Shown piece by piece: positions 9,195-18,225 of a stretch of 64,000 nucleotides of DNA. Origin of the DNA: Opitutaceae bacterium (GTDB lineage Bacteria; Verrucomicrobiota; Verrucomicrobiia; Opitutales; Opitutaceae); assembly GCA_028284385.1 (NCBI GenBank), contig JANQRT010000066.1, positions 1-64,000 of the forward strand. The letters run 5' to 3'. Each line of letters starts with the position of its first letter. Within the stretch, counting starts at the first letter, position 1. The notes beneath the pieces were generated by a model. The model was given only the letters and a program-made list of their open reading frames with translations, was not told the origin of the DNA and did no database searches. The translations under genes were made by a program, and so were the position numbers.

Positions 9195-10556
9195 ATGCGA
9201 ATCACAGATCTTAATAGAGAAGGCGGTATCGGTTCCAACGCTTTGCTCATAGAGCTCGGCGCCTTCAACTTCATAGTCGATTCCGGACTTCATCCAAAAC
9301 TGGCAGGCATTGAAGCGATGCCAGACTTCTCTCCAACGGAAGATAAGACCATCCACTTCGTGATCATTACGCATTGCCACCTGGATCATATTGGTTCGCT
9401 ACCCGTTCTTCTCAAAAAGCATCCGGATGCTCGCGTGTTCATGAGCCATGCCAGTCATATGCTGATAGCTCGCATGCTTCATAATTCCTGCAACGTAATG
9501 AAGCGGCAAAAAAAAGAGCAAAACATCAAGGAGTATCCACTATTCACACACGACGAAATCGATTATATCAGCGATCGATTCGAAGTGCTGCCTTACAACA
9601 AGCGCCTCAACCTTTACGAGGGTAGCGACGAGCTAGAGATCGTGCTGCATGCTGCGGGGCATGTCGCAGGAGCTGGGGGTTTCGAGATCGAGCATTCCGG
9701 ACGAAACTTCTTCTTCACTGGAGACGTGTTATTCGATGATCAGCGAATCCTCCCGGGAGCCAATTTCCCGATAGAGAAAACCTTCGAAACGATTGTGATG
9801 GAAACGACGCGAGGGGAAACGGAAAGACCTGAGGGCAAGACGAGAGAACAGGAAGTAAACCGATTGCTAGCCACTATCCGACATACTATAGAACGAGGCG
9901 GATCGGTCCTTATCCCCGTTTTCGCGCTAGGTCGTATGCAAGAAACGCTTACGATCATCAACGACGCTATCAAGTCTAGTCGGCTTCCAGCTTCTCGCAT
10001 CTTCGGAGCAGGACTCGGCTTGGATTTGGCGGATTATTTGGACCAGATCGCAAAGCGGGTCGGTCAGGTGAAATTCACCAGGAAAGTAATCAAAGAACTG
10101 CGACTCAAGCGTCCTCCGCGCAAACTTACTCCAGGTCGAGAGCCTCCAGAGCAGGGTATATATATTTTAAGCAGCGGAATGATGGTGGAACATACGCCTT
10201 CCTACGCCATGGCCGCCAGCCTTTTGTCCCAGCAGCGAAACACGATCTGCTTTGTGGGCTATTGCGATCCGGATACGCCAGGAGGCAAGCTTCTCGAAAC
10301 AGGACCGGGAGAGAATTTCGTTTTCGAAGCTTACGACTATCAGACGCCGGCGCGAGCCCAGATCGAACGCTTCGAGCTTAGCGGCCATGCCGATCGGGAA
10401 GAGCTACTTGAATTCGCGCTAAGCGCCAAGCCCAGGAATGTAGTCCTCACTCATGGAGATCCCGGGGCGCGAGCCTGGTTTCAAAAAGCGCTTAGCGGCG
10501 CCAACAAGGACTTGAATGTAGTGGATCCGCAACCACTCAAGGCCCTGCAGGTCTAA
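9195..10556 (+). CDS. Metallo-beta-lactamase/beta-CASP RNA-processing-type hydrolase
   Basis: Probable zinc-dependent ribonuclease of the beta-CASP group, 453 residues. The metal-binding motif HCHLDHIG is at about 59-66, HAAGHVAGAGGFEIE gives the motif III histidine, FTGDVLFDD the bridging aspartate, and the beta-CASP insert (about 200-360) contains GGSVLIPVFALGRMQE. The C-terminal beta-CASP motif is ERFELSGHADREELLEF, followed by VVLTHGDPGARAWF. Unlike RNase J it lacks an extended C-terminal domain. It belongs to the YSH1/CPSF-like bacterial proteins of uncertain substrate; RNA cleavage is inferred from the family. Confidence 0.92.
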   Translation: MRITDLNREGGIGSNALLIELGAFNFIVDSGLHPKLAGIEAMPDFSPTEDKTIHFVIITHCHLDHIGSLPVLLKKHPDARVFMSHASHMLIARMLHNSCNVMKRQKKEQNIKEYPLFTHDEIDYISDRFEVLPYNKRLNLYEGSDELEIVLHAAGHVAGAGGFEIEHSGRNFFFTGDVLFDDQRILPGANFPIEKTFETIVMETTRGETERPEGKTREQEVNRLLATIRHTIERGGSVLIPVFALGRMQETLTIINDAIKSSRLPASRIFGAGLGLDLADYLDQIAKRVGQVKFTRKVIKELRLKRPPRKLTPGREPPEQGIYILSSGMMVEHTPSYAMAASLLSQQRNTICFVGYCDPDTPGGKLLETGPGENFVFEAYDYQTPARAQIERFELSGHADREELLEFALSAKPRNVVLTHGDPGARAWFQKALSGANKDLNVVDPQPLKALQV

Positions 10557-10610
10557 CCGCTTAAAGACTAAAGCACTCTGTAGTTATAAGACAGATACCG
10601 TTTTGGGCTA

Positions 10611-11552
10611 TTACTTATCCCGAAAGGCGTCTAGGAAAGCGTCACGGTCTTTTTCTTCGGGTTCTCTCACAACGTCGTCCTTAACCCAAGAACCCGAATA
10701 CCGCAGATCGTTTTTCATTTCGTACGCTTCAAAATCGACCATGCGAAAGCCCTGCTCTTCATATTCGGAATTCTTTTCGTAAAACTCCGCAGCAAGCATG
10801 TTGAAAGCGAAATGAGCATCTTGGCTCTCTGTCAATTTAACCCATTCGGCGGCAAAGCGAATGCCTTCTTCCGTTTCATACCCTTCCATATCGATGATAC
10901 GAAACCCGTTGTTCTTCAGCTTCTGTGCGATGCTCTGAAATTTGGTGAAGTCGAGACCGCGATAAAAACGGACCGGAGTCCCCTCGTCGTTTCGAACCCA
11001 AATCCCAGCATAAAGAAGAGCTCCGTTTGCCTCATAGGCTTCAAAATCAACCAATCGATAGCCTCTATCAGCCATCTCGCCATAACGGTTCGAGAAGAGC
11101 AGATCATTCATGCCGTAATAGAAAACGGTTGGAACCTGCCGTTTCGATTTTACCCAAACTCCTGCGAACTGCAGAGACGCGCCAATCCGATCGATTTCGA
11201 TCTCAGTGATGGAAAATCCCTTCGTCGCGTTCTTCTCATGACTAGACTTGAACTCCGAAAGGTTCACGCCACTCGTAAAATTCCATTTCTCTCCCTTATC
11301 AGATTGAGCCCAAACAGCCGTGACCGCGTAAGAACGTCCAGATTTGTAGGACTCGTAGTCGACAAGACGGAGCTTCGATTCGCGACGTTTCTCCTCGAGT
11401 CCAGGAAGACGGTTGCGTTCAAGGCCAGCGTCGATCTCCCAAGGTCTCGACTCTCCGACATAATCGGAGGCGTTTAGCGCCGCGCAAAAGGCAAGCGACA
11501 TCAAAATCAAACCAAGCTTGTTTATTAGCGATTTTCTCCCTGCATGCATCAT
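10611..11552 (-). CDS. Secreted protein made of about five tandem repeats (BTRD1-like)
   Basis: 313-residue protein with an N-terminal signal peptide (hydrophobic LGLILMSLAFCAALNAS). The mature part consists of repeats of about 48 residues, each with a core like GYRLVDFEAYEANG, then LLYAGIWVR, then FYRGLDFTKF. Copies are seen around LRLVDYESYKSG, ITEIEIDRIGASLQFAGVWV, YRLVDFEAYEANGALLYAGIWV, FRIIDMEGYETEEGIRFAAEWV and FRMVDFEAYEMKNDLRYSGSWV. This matches the bacterial tandem repeat domain 1 pattern (alternating G-x-R-hydrophobic and A-x-x-W-V strands). Function is unknown; it may bind surface ligands or peptides. It lies on the same strand 259 bp downstream of the two-component operon, possibly as a target. 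Confidence 0.8.
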   Translation of the reverse strand: MMHAGRKSLINKLGLILMSLAFCAALNASDYVGESRPWEIDAGLERNRLPGLEEKRRESKLRLVDYESYKSGRSYAVTAVWAQSDKGEKWNFTSGVNLSEFKSSHEKNATKGFSITEIEIDRIGASLQFAGVWVKSKRQVPTVFYYGMNDLLFSNRYGEMADRGYRLVDFEAYEANGALLYAGIWVRNDEGTPVRFYRGLDFTKFQSIAQKLKNNGFRIIDMEGYETEEGIRFAAEWVKLTESQDAHFAFNMLAAEFYEKNSEYEEQGFRMVDFEAYEMKNDLRYSGSWVKDDVVREPEEKDRDAFLDAFRDK

Positions 11553-11811
11553 CGGTAATGGTTTCAGTTTATCCGAGGCGAACCACCTCGACTGTATCTA
11601 AATCGACAACCGAAAAAGAATTTAAAGAAAGGATACTACTCACCCCTTGATGGCTGGGACTTAAGGATAATTAAAACACTTGGGATTTTTCCCCTAAGAA
11701 ACCCGCCAATACAGTGCCTTAATCCAAAGCGGATGCTATTAGCCACGGGAAATGGGCTGCGATTCAGCTGATCGATAATCTCGACGCAAGTCAGCCGAGC
11801 AAGATTCCTGT

Positions 11812-12486
11812 CTAAATTTCGAAACGATAGCCCACGTCGCGAATCGTCTTTATGTGCCTAGGTTGAGAAGGCTCGGCTTCTATTTTGCCTCGCAGGGTCG
11901 TCACGCACCTATCCACACTTCGTTGGGTAACCATTATGCTACTACCCCAGACGTGATTCATGATGCTCGCTCGCGTCAGAGCCTTACCCGAATTGATAAG
12001 AAAATATTCCAGCAATCCATACTCTTTGCTAGTCAGTTTTATCTCTTCTCCATTCCTGAAGCAGCAACAAGACTGACGGTCTAGCGTGCAGTTTCCAAAT
12101 TCGAACTGCTCCGTATCCGCTAGCTTGTGACGACGCAGAAACGCCTTGACCCGCGCGATCAGTTCGCGGATGCCAAAAGGTTTTGTAACGTAGTCGTCCG
12201 CTCCCATCTCCAAACCTCTAATGATATCGCTCTCCTGACCTTTAGCAGTCAGCATGATAATAGGCATATCATAGCCTTCTCTACGAATCGTTCGGCAAAT
12301 CTCGTATCCGTTTATTTTAGGCAACATTATATCCAGAAGGATCAAGTCCGCTCCTCGATCCAAAGCGTAATCCAGGCCGGCCTCTCCATCGCTCGCCGCT
12401 TCGACCTCATAACCCTCGTCGATAAAATTGTCCTTCAACCCTCTCTGCAGAGCGGGATCGTCTTCGATGATCAGAATTCTATGCAT
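11812..12486 (-). CDS. OmpR/PhoB-type response regulator
   Basis: 224-residue transcription factor of a two-component pair. The receiver domain shows the acidic pair at 9-10 (IIEDD), phosphoacceptor Asp52 in LILLDIMLPKING, Thr80 in PIIMLTAKG and Lys102 in YVTKPFG. The C-terminal winged helix (about 125-224) has LTSKEYGLLEYFLINSGKAL and ends HIKTIRDVGYRFEI. Unusual is a run of three cysteines in RQSCCCFRNGEE inside the first strands of the DNA-binding domain. The gene overlaps the 3' end of the histidine kinase by 8 bp and is last in a four-gene operon starting at 17305. Confidence 0.95.
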   Translation of the reverse strand: MHRILIIEDDPALQRGLKDNFIDEGYEVEAASDGEAGLDYALDRGADLILLDIMLPKINGYEICRTIRREGYDMPIIMLTAKGQESDIIRGLEMGADDYVTKPFGIRELIARVKAFLRRHKLADTEQFEFGNCTLDRQSCCCFRNGEEIKLTSKEYGLLEYFLINSGKALTRASIMNHVWGSSIMVTQRSVDRCVTTLRGKIEAEPSQPRHIKTIRDVGYRFEI

Positions 12487-14314
12487 TTGGAATAATCAGT
12501 CTAAACAGGCTTCCCTGCCCTTCTTCGCTTTCCAATTCCACTTGTCCTTTATGCTTGGATACAATAAAAGAAACGATACTAAGCCCAAGCCCAACGCCTC
12601 CCACATGGCCGGAAAGCTTTCGATTTCCTTGATAAAAGCGATTGAAAACCTTCTTTTGATCCTTCTTGGCGATGCCAATTCCATTATCCTTCACTTCGAA
12701 GGAAACGCTTCCATTTCCATTCCGAGCCCTCAGGGAAATTCGCTTTTCATCCCCACTATACTTGTAAGCGTTCTCCAGCAAGTTTCCTAAAGCCGTCTGC
12801 AGTGCCTCCGCGTCAGCCTTGACTGGCCCAATCCCCTCTTCCACGTCCACAGATAGATCCAATTCCTGATTCGCAAATCGATCTTGAAAGGTCGCAACCG
12901 TCTCTGAAACCAGGTCGTTCACCGAGGAAGGCTGAAGCATGAAGCTGTTCTTGTTTCTCTCCATTCGCGAAAAAGAGAGAAAATTCTCGATCAAACCGCC
13001 CAAACGCTTGTTCTCCTTTGATATAAGCTCCAAGTAATCCTTAGTTCGGTTCGGATCATCTTTCTTTTCGTCTAGAAGCGTGTCGACCAGCAATCGAATG
13101 GAAGCGACTGGCGTCTTGAGCTCATGAGAAACGGTGGCCACCAAATCATTCTTCAGCTGAGCCACGCTAGACTGTTTCCGTATCAACGCGATTACTACAA
13201 TCATCAGGGATATGGAAATGGCAATGACAAGCAGACCGACCCAAACATAGAGGATTACATGCGAATCGACATCCTCGGGAAAGCTAGCCGAATCCGCGAC
13301 AAGAGATACCTTCCAACCAATGAGAACGTCCTCCATATCTCTGGCTAGCAATTCCACGCCCTTTTCAACGGCCGCATCGTTCCGAAGAACAATTAATCGC
13401 GTTTTCCCCTCGTCAGTAGACATGCCGACTGAAAGGTGATCGTTTACTCCGGCCTGGAAAGCTTCATCGCTTATCAGCAAATCAAGCTTCTGACTCGAAT
13501 CGACAGGCAAGAGATTAAAACGCTCTTCCGGCCTATTTGTAGTGTTTTCCCGATTACCATCTAGCCACTGTACCGCAATGGTCTCAGCGTGCAGGAGCTT
13601 GCCAGCTAGCGAATCCTCTTGATACGATAAATACTTTCTCAAGAAGAAACGCCTCTGAGATGAGGGAATTCGTATCGAATAATTCTTTACGATTCTGCCG
13701 AGAGCATCGACTTGCCTTGCAAGACCATTTTCTCCCGTGGCAGTCAGCTCGACTGCCATCATGGCCATCATAGGGATCGCATGCCGACCGTTTGGCAGAA
13801 TGTATGCGCCATACTGCCTTTCATCATCCAGGATGGCGTTAATCCTTCGCAAAGACTCCGCAACTTCGCCAGCCTGAATGAGGGCCCGCACCTCACTCAA
13901 AGTCTCGCTTGCAGCCGCAGTTTCATTAATTGAATCCAAATTTTGAGTACTAGACACAAAATTAGGATAGAGAAGATTTCTATCCCGGTCTCTAACGATA
14001 ACGCTTTCTGCAAATTCAGCTTCGACTAGCTTGAAAAAACTGATGGAAGGCGATGTGTCCAAGGTCAGGAATCGACTAGAGTCGGTCAAGTCCCTGACAA
14101 GGTTTTGGATGCGCTCGATTCCCAACGCAACCTGATTGGCTCTCGTTTCCTCGAGTAGGCTAATCACGGCAAGTCGTTCATTCCGAGCGGCTTTTTGCAC
14201 AAGCCAAAGAACACACACCGTAGGCGCCAGCACCGCAGCCGTAAGCAAAGAAAGCGTTATCCAGATGTTTCTCTGACCAACTCCTTCCGAATACGAATTT
14301 CTCAGGAAACCCAT
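12479..14314 (-). CDS. Membrane sensor histidine kinase with large extracytoplasmic domain
   Basis: 611-residue kinase. Transmembrane helix 1 is at about 17-38, then an extracytoplasmic sensor of about 310 residues, helix 2 at about 353-378, a short linker, and the dimerisation domain with phosphoacceptor His397 in VATVSHELKTPVASIR. The ATPase domain has the N box LLENAYKYSG, G1 VKDNGIGIAKKDQ, F box FNRFYQGNR and G2 GVGLGLSIV. The sensor domain has no family I recognise and carries predicted helical stretches such as LIQAGEVAESLRRINAILDD. It follows a secreted TPR protein by 3 bp and overlaps the regulator by 8 bp, so the signal may come from the secreted partners. The signal is unknown. Confidence 0.94.
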   Translation of the reverse strand: MGFLRNSYSEGVGQRNIWITLSLLTAAVLAPTVCVLWLVQKAARNERLAVISLLEETRANQVALGIERIQNLVRDLTDSSRFLTLDTSPSISFFKLVEAEFAESVIVRDRDRNLLYPNFVSSTQNLDSINETAAASETLSEVRALIQAGEVAESLRRINAILDDERQYGAYILPNGRHAIPMMAMMAVELTATGENGLARQVDALGRIVKNYSIRIPSSQRRFFLRKYLSYQEDSLAGKLLHAETIAVQWLDGNRENTTNRPEERFNLLPVDSSQKLDLLISDEAFQAGVNDHLSVGMSTDEGKTRLIVLRNDAAVEKGVELLARDMEDVLIGWKVSLVADSASFPEDVDSHVILYVWVGLLVIAISISLMIVVIALIRKQSSVAQLKNDLVATVSHELKTPVASIRLLVDTLLDEKKDDPNRTKDYLELISKENKRLGGLIENFLSFSRMERNKNSFMLQPSSVNDLVSETVATFQDRFANQELDLSVDVEEGIGPVKADAEALQTALGNLLENAYKYSGDEKRISLRARNGNGSVSFEVKDNGIGIAKKDQKKVFNRFYQGNRKLSGHVGGVGLGLSIVSFIVSKHKGQVELESEEGQGSLFRLIIPNA

Positions 14315-14317
14315 TGC

Positions 14318-15790
14318 CTAATGATGCATGCGGAGCGACTTGAAGATCTTGTCGCATTCCCGCTCAAAAATATCAAAGTCCTCGGGCTTAGAACGTCCAG
14401 TGAAGATAAAAGCGCGTTCGCCATCATAAGCCACGCCTCTATAATATTTTCTTGGGTCTCCCCTCGAATCATGCTTGGCGGAAAAACTGCGAGCTGGAAT
14501 CTCGCCTAGCATCAGTTCCTGCCAAGCGCCTTCGATCAACTGGCAATTATCGAGAGCCTTTAAATTCTGCTCTAGGGACTCCTGGGCCAGCTTTTCAACT
14601 TCCGTGGCCAGATTCCCGTCTAAGTTGTCGGCAGACCTCACAATCAAGTTGCACGAAACTTCCTTTTGCGGCCATCCAAAGCTGATCCGCTCGAGATTCG
14701 CCCTTCCTGGATTCGATCTTTTCACAAATGTCCAAGCCCCAGGATAGCGGATCGAATAGCCCAGTTCTTCATTATTGAAATGAGCCATACCGTTCTCATC
14801 CAGCAGCTGAGAACTTGAAAGCGAAGCAATCATTCCGCTCATCTCCATTTTAACGAATCGTCTTAATTTATCAGCGGAAATCCAATACTGTTGGATGGAG
14901 CCTAAAACATTCAGATCGATACGGTAGGTTTCGATCTCACCAAAAATCGTATCCAGTATTTCAAGTTCCTTGATTTCAGCGCTGATGTTCGCAACTACTC
15001 CTGACAGCGCGACAAAAACAGAGAATTCCGTTTTGAAGCCTACCTCGATTGGCAGCTGTCTAAGAAAATAGATAGCTTGCTCGTTATCCAATACCTTTCC
15101 CTCAAACGGATATGATCTATTCTCGCCATGTCCTTCGTAGAAAGCGACTATCTCCTGGTCACGATACTCGCTCGTTGCCTTGCCCAAAATTGCATGAGAC
15201 ATAACTCCTTCAATCGGCTTAAAGGAAAGTTGATCGAAAACCGCGGAAGCGTAAAAAACCGCGCCGTCAGTAACTTCGGAGTGGAAGGTCTCCCAAACCG
15301 GGTTCCCTTCATCATTTGAAGCGTTGATCACAAATGTGGATACGCCAACCAGATCGTTGTTCGATTTACGTATCTCGAAGGCAAGCCGCTCCCCATCCTT
15401 CCAAGGAACAATCGTTGGCTCGAATGCTCGAGGCAAACGCTTTAGGGCGGCTTCAGTCCAAACAGTTTGATCGGGAAAGCGATCGACAAGAGCCTCGAAA
15501 GTCTTCGTAGCCCGGTTTTCCAACCCTAACTCCAACAAGCAAACCGCGAGTCTAAACTGAGCTTCCGCCGCAAGCGAACGAGCGGCTTCATCGCTTTCAA
15601 CAATTCGATTGAATAAAGCGATTGCTCCATCCAAATCTCCCTTGGCTTCCTGCAAATAGATCGCCTCTTCAAGCACGTCCCCCATAGAGACAACATCTGC
15701 ATCAATCTGGGAATGCCCATTTTCAGCGAGAATAGCGTAGGCCAAAAAACAAATGGAAACGATTTGCGCGCTTCTTTTCAGACTAGTCAT
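14318..15790 (-). CDS. Secreted TPR protein, second of two tandem paralogues
   Basis: 490-residue protein with an N-terminal signal peptide (MTSLKRSAQIVSICFLAYAI...). Residues about 35-125 form a TPR-like unit (AIYLQEAKGDLDGAIALFNR, AEAQFRLAVCLLELGLENRA). A middle domain of about 180 residues follows, with FGEIETYRIDLNVLGSIQQY and YWISADKLRRFVKMEM; it resembles periplasmic DUF3108-type beta domains. The C-terminal 140 residues start with YSIRYPGAWTFVKRS, like small secreted PsbP/DUF1795-type domains. The whole layout is shared with the next gene upstream. Gaps to both neighbours are 3 bp, so co-translation with the sensor kinase is likely. Function is unknown; a signal-input role is inferred from context. 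Confidence 0.85.
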   Translation of the reverse strand: MTSLKRSAQIVSICFLAYAILAENGHSQIDADVVSMGDVLEEAIYLQEAKGDLDGAIALFNRIVESDEAARSLAAEAQFRLAVCLLELGLENRATKTFEALVDRFPDQTVWTEAALKRLPRAFEPTIVPWKDGERLAFEIRKSNNDLVGVSTFVINASNDEGNPVWETFHSEVTDGAVFYASAVFDQLSFKPIEGVMSHAILGKATSEYRDQEIVAFYEGHGENRSYPFEGKVLDNEQAIYFLRQLPIEVGFKTEFSVFVALSGVVANISAEIKELEILDTIFGEIETYRIDLNVLGSIQQYWISADKLRRFVKMEMSGMIASLSSSQLLDENGMAHFNNEELGYSIRYPGAWTFVKRSNPGRANLERISFGWPQKEVSCNLIVRSADNLDGNLATEVEKLAQESLEQNLKALDNCQLIEGAWQELMLGEIPARSFSAKHDSRGDPRKYYRGVAYDGERAFIFTGRSKPEDFDIFERECDKIFKSLRMHH

Positions 15791-15793
15791 TTC

Positions 15794-17305
15794 TCACCTT
15801 TCTTTATCTGCAGCACGATCGTCATGCTTAAATCTAATGGAACTAAAGATATGCCGGTAAACGTCAACAGACTGATCGAAATCGACTTCCCGTTTGCGAC
15901 ATGAGAAGTGGAAAAGCATATCCTTTCGGGCCATCACTCCCCTCATAAAATTTACGCTTTCCCCATTTAAATCACCTTTCGCTATAAACAGACGCGCCGG
16001 ATGGCCGTCGATTACCAGACTCTCGAACCCATCGCCAAGAAGCTCGAGATCAGGGAATTTTCTTCGATAGCTGGAAAGAATGAAATTCGCGATCTGATCG
16101 ATAGCGACAAGAGGATCGGGGCTTAATTCCTCTTCGAAATTATGGGTATCCAAAGATCTTAGATACAGATAGCTTTCGTCAGGAGTATTCGGATCGAGAA
16201 AAAAAATCCGATCGACATCGTTCTTCTGCAAGACAAACGACTCCATTAGTCCCCAAGAATCTGGATACTCGATGGAATAGCCGTACTTCTCGTTGCGATG
16301 AGTCCTGTAATCTCCAAATTTTATCTTATCGAAGCGAACGATATCCCCTTCAATACCACCCATTGCTATTTTCAGAATTCGGCGGCGTTCGTCATTAGAT
16401 ATCCAATACAAAGCGTCGATTCCGCTATACTTCGACTTTATTTTCAGCGCTTCGAATTCACCTATTTCCGTATCCAAAGCTTCGGTTCCCAAAACTTCGA
16501 AAGGAACTCTATGCGCCTTTCCTTCAGTCGGACTGAAAACCGACAATTCAATCGTTCTTCCAGCCTCGAGAGAAATCTGCCTCACCATGAAAAGCGATTG
16601 CAGATAGTCATAGACGCGCCCTTCAATCGCAACGCTTTCATCAACTCCCTTCCGCATATCGACCGTGGCAATCTCGCCATCCTTGTACTGAGATTGAAAT
16701 AAGCCACTCAAAGTTTGAAAAAAGCGAGAGCGATAGGGCCTTAACGTACTTTTCTCGACTTCCGTGATAGTATGCAGCCTTTGAGAAATATAGCCCTGGC
16801 CACTGAACTTCCAAAAGTCAGCTCCCTCGCGTTTAATCTCCTCGACCGTGTAAATCATTTGCCCAATGGGCACACCTGTTGGCAACCGCCATTTAAGTAC
16901 GGTCCTTTCTCCGGGACTCCAAGGAATCAGCTCGGGCTCGAACTCCTCAGGCAGGTATTCGAGAGCCGCCTCGACCCATCTCTTCTGATCGGGATAGAGC
17001 TCAACTAGTTTCTCGAAGGCTTCGACAGCGGCCAGTTTCTCCCCCTTTTCCAAATAGCAAACAGCCAGACGGTATTGAGCCTCGGCAGCACGCCCACGAC
17101 CCACTTCACTCCTCGCGAGAAGATTCTCGAAAATAGCCACCGCTCCATCCAGATCTCCTTTGGCCTCCTGTAGATAAATGCCCTCTTCCAGCAACTCGGC
17201 CAAAGCCACGCTTCGGACCTCGGCATCCTGAGCCCAAGATAGCCAAGGAAGCATTGCCCAGCAAAACGGCCTGAAAAGTCTAAACGCTGTCCTCATTAAG
17301 CTCAC
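15794..17305 (-). CDS. Secreted TPR protein, first of two tandem paralogues
   Basis: 503-residue protein, first gene of the two-component operon. It has a signal peptide (about 1-25, ending at SWAQD), a TPR-like region (GIYLQEAKGDLDGAVAIFEN, AEAQYRLAVCYLEKGEKLAA), a DUF3108-like middle (FEALKIKSKYSGIDALYWIS) and a C-terminal module starting YGYSIEYPDSWGLMES. It is clearly paralogous to the following gene: the segment IYLQEAKGDLDGA is identical in both and domain order is the same. The TatD gene ends 67 bp upstream on the same strand. No catalytic motif is visible. A periplasmic sensing or effector role for the kinase is an inference from the 3-bp gene spacing. Confidence 0.85.
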   Translation of the reverse strand: MSLMRTAFRLFRPFCWAMLPWLSWAQDAEVRSVALAELLEEGIYLQEAKGDLDGAVAIFENLLARSEVGRGRAAEAQYRLAVCYLEKGEKLAAVEAFEKLVELYPDQKRWVEAALEYLPEEFEPELIPWSPGERTVLKWRLPTGVPIGQMIYTVEEIKREGADFWKFSGQGYISQRLHTITEVEKSTLRPYRSRFFQTLSGLFQSQYKDGEIATVDMRKGVDESVAIEGRVYDYLQSLFMVRQISLEAGRTIELSVFSPTEGKAHRVPFEVLGTEALDTEIGEFEALKIKSKYSGIDALYWISNDERRRILKIAMGGIEGDIVRFDKIKFGDYRTHRNEKYGYSIEYPDSWGLMESFVLQKNDVDRIFFLDPNTPDESYLYLRSLDTHNFEEELSPDPLVAIDQIANFILSSYRRKFPDLELLGDGFESLVIDGHPARLFIAKGDLNGESVNFMRGVMARKDMLFHFSCRKREVDFDQSVDVYRHIFSSIRFKHDDRAADKER

Positions 17306-17372
17306 AAGCTACAAGAGCGATGTTACCCCTTTGTTACCTTTTGCGAAAGAGGAATCGTTTTGGGAGAATCCA

Positions 17373-18164
17373 TCACGCAAAAAATCGCTTGAAGTTCTCA
17401 GCTACGATTTGGGAAAGCTCCTCATCAGTTCGCCCAACGAGATCCGCGACGAAAGAATAGATTTTCGTGATGTTAAGCGGATGGCTTATTGCCTGACCTG
17501 ATTCGTCATGGATTTTTTCATACACGCATCTATCAGGGCCCAGCATATCGGGAGCATCCGTTTCAATCAGCAATCGATCAATGGGAATCCTCCGAAAGAC
17601 TTCCCGCGCTTTTCCTTTTCGATCATGAGCAAAGTAACCGGAGATCGAAAAATAGGCCCCTAATTTCACAAACGATTCGATCATCTCTAGTGGACCGCCA
17701 TAGGAGTGCAGCAGAAATCCACGCTTGGGCAGCGACTCCTTCTTGAGAAGGCCTTCTAAATTGCCCCAGGCTTTGAGACAATGAACAGACACAGGGCGAT
17801 CATCTTCAGTCGCAAGTCGAAGTTGCCAAAGGAAGACTTCCTCCTGAACTTCTAAATCGTAATCCTGTATCCAACGATCCAGACCGATTTCTCCAATGCC
17901 AGCCTCAGGATTTTCTAGAAAGGAAACCAGAGCTTCTTTCCAGTTTTCACTCCTGTTCTTCACAAACCAGGGATGTAATCCAAACGACGGTTTAACTAAA
18001 GGGGATCTTCGAGCCAAGGTGGCGACTGAGGCCCAGTCCGCCTCCCGAGTCCCATTTACCACAACCTTCCCAATGGGATGCTTTTCGTAGCCAGCAATTA
18101 CATCATCGAGGAAAGGGACAAGTCTCTCGTCCTGCAAATGGCAGTGGGCATCATAATATTCCAC
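17373..18164 (-). CDS. TatD-family metal-dependent hydrolase
   Basis: 263-residue TIM-barrel hydrolase of the amidohydrolase superfamily, related to TatD/YchF-type 3'-5' DNA exonucleases and deacylases. Metal ligands are visible in order: HCH in YYDAHCHLQ, Glu in GIGEIGLDRW, His in VSVHCLKAWG, His in FLLHSYGG and Asp in LLIETDAPDM. Length is typical. The family trims single-stranded DNA in repair, but the substrate of this short type is not settled. It is 61 bp downstream of a Gfo/Idh/MocA oxidoreductase and 67 bp upstream of the secreted TPR operon, all on the minus strand, so readthrough into the signalling operon is possible. Confidence 0.93.
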   Translation of the reverse strand: MEYYDAHCHLQDERLVPFLDDVIAGYEKHPIGKVVVNGTREADWASVATLARRSPLVKPSFGLHPWFVKNRSENWKEALVSFLENPEAGIGEIGLDRWIQDYDLEVQEEVFLWQLRLATEDDRPVSVHCLKAWGNLEGLLKKESLPKRGFLLHSYGGPLEMIESFVKLGAYFSISGYFAHDRKGKAREVFRRIPIDRLLIETDAPDMLGPDRCVYEKIHDESGQAISHPLNITKIYSFVADLVGRTDEELSQIVAENFKRFFA

Positions 18165-18225
18165 GCGCCACGTTTCTCACGAAACGGACTAGGAGTCACG
18201 TCGTAATTGGAAAGAGGCTGGTCTA

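Noticed and set aside
10812..11477. Long open frame of 221 codons on the plus strand
   Set aside because: It lies antisense to the secreted repeat protein and has no family motif; the minus-strand frame has a signal peptide and clear repeats.
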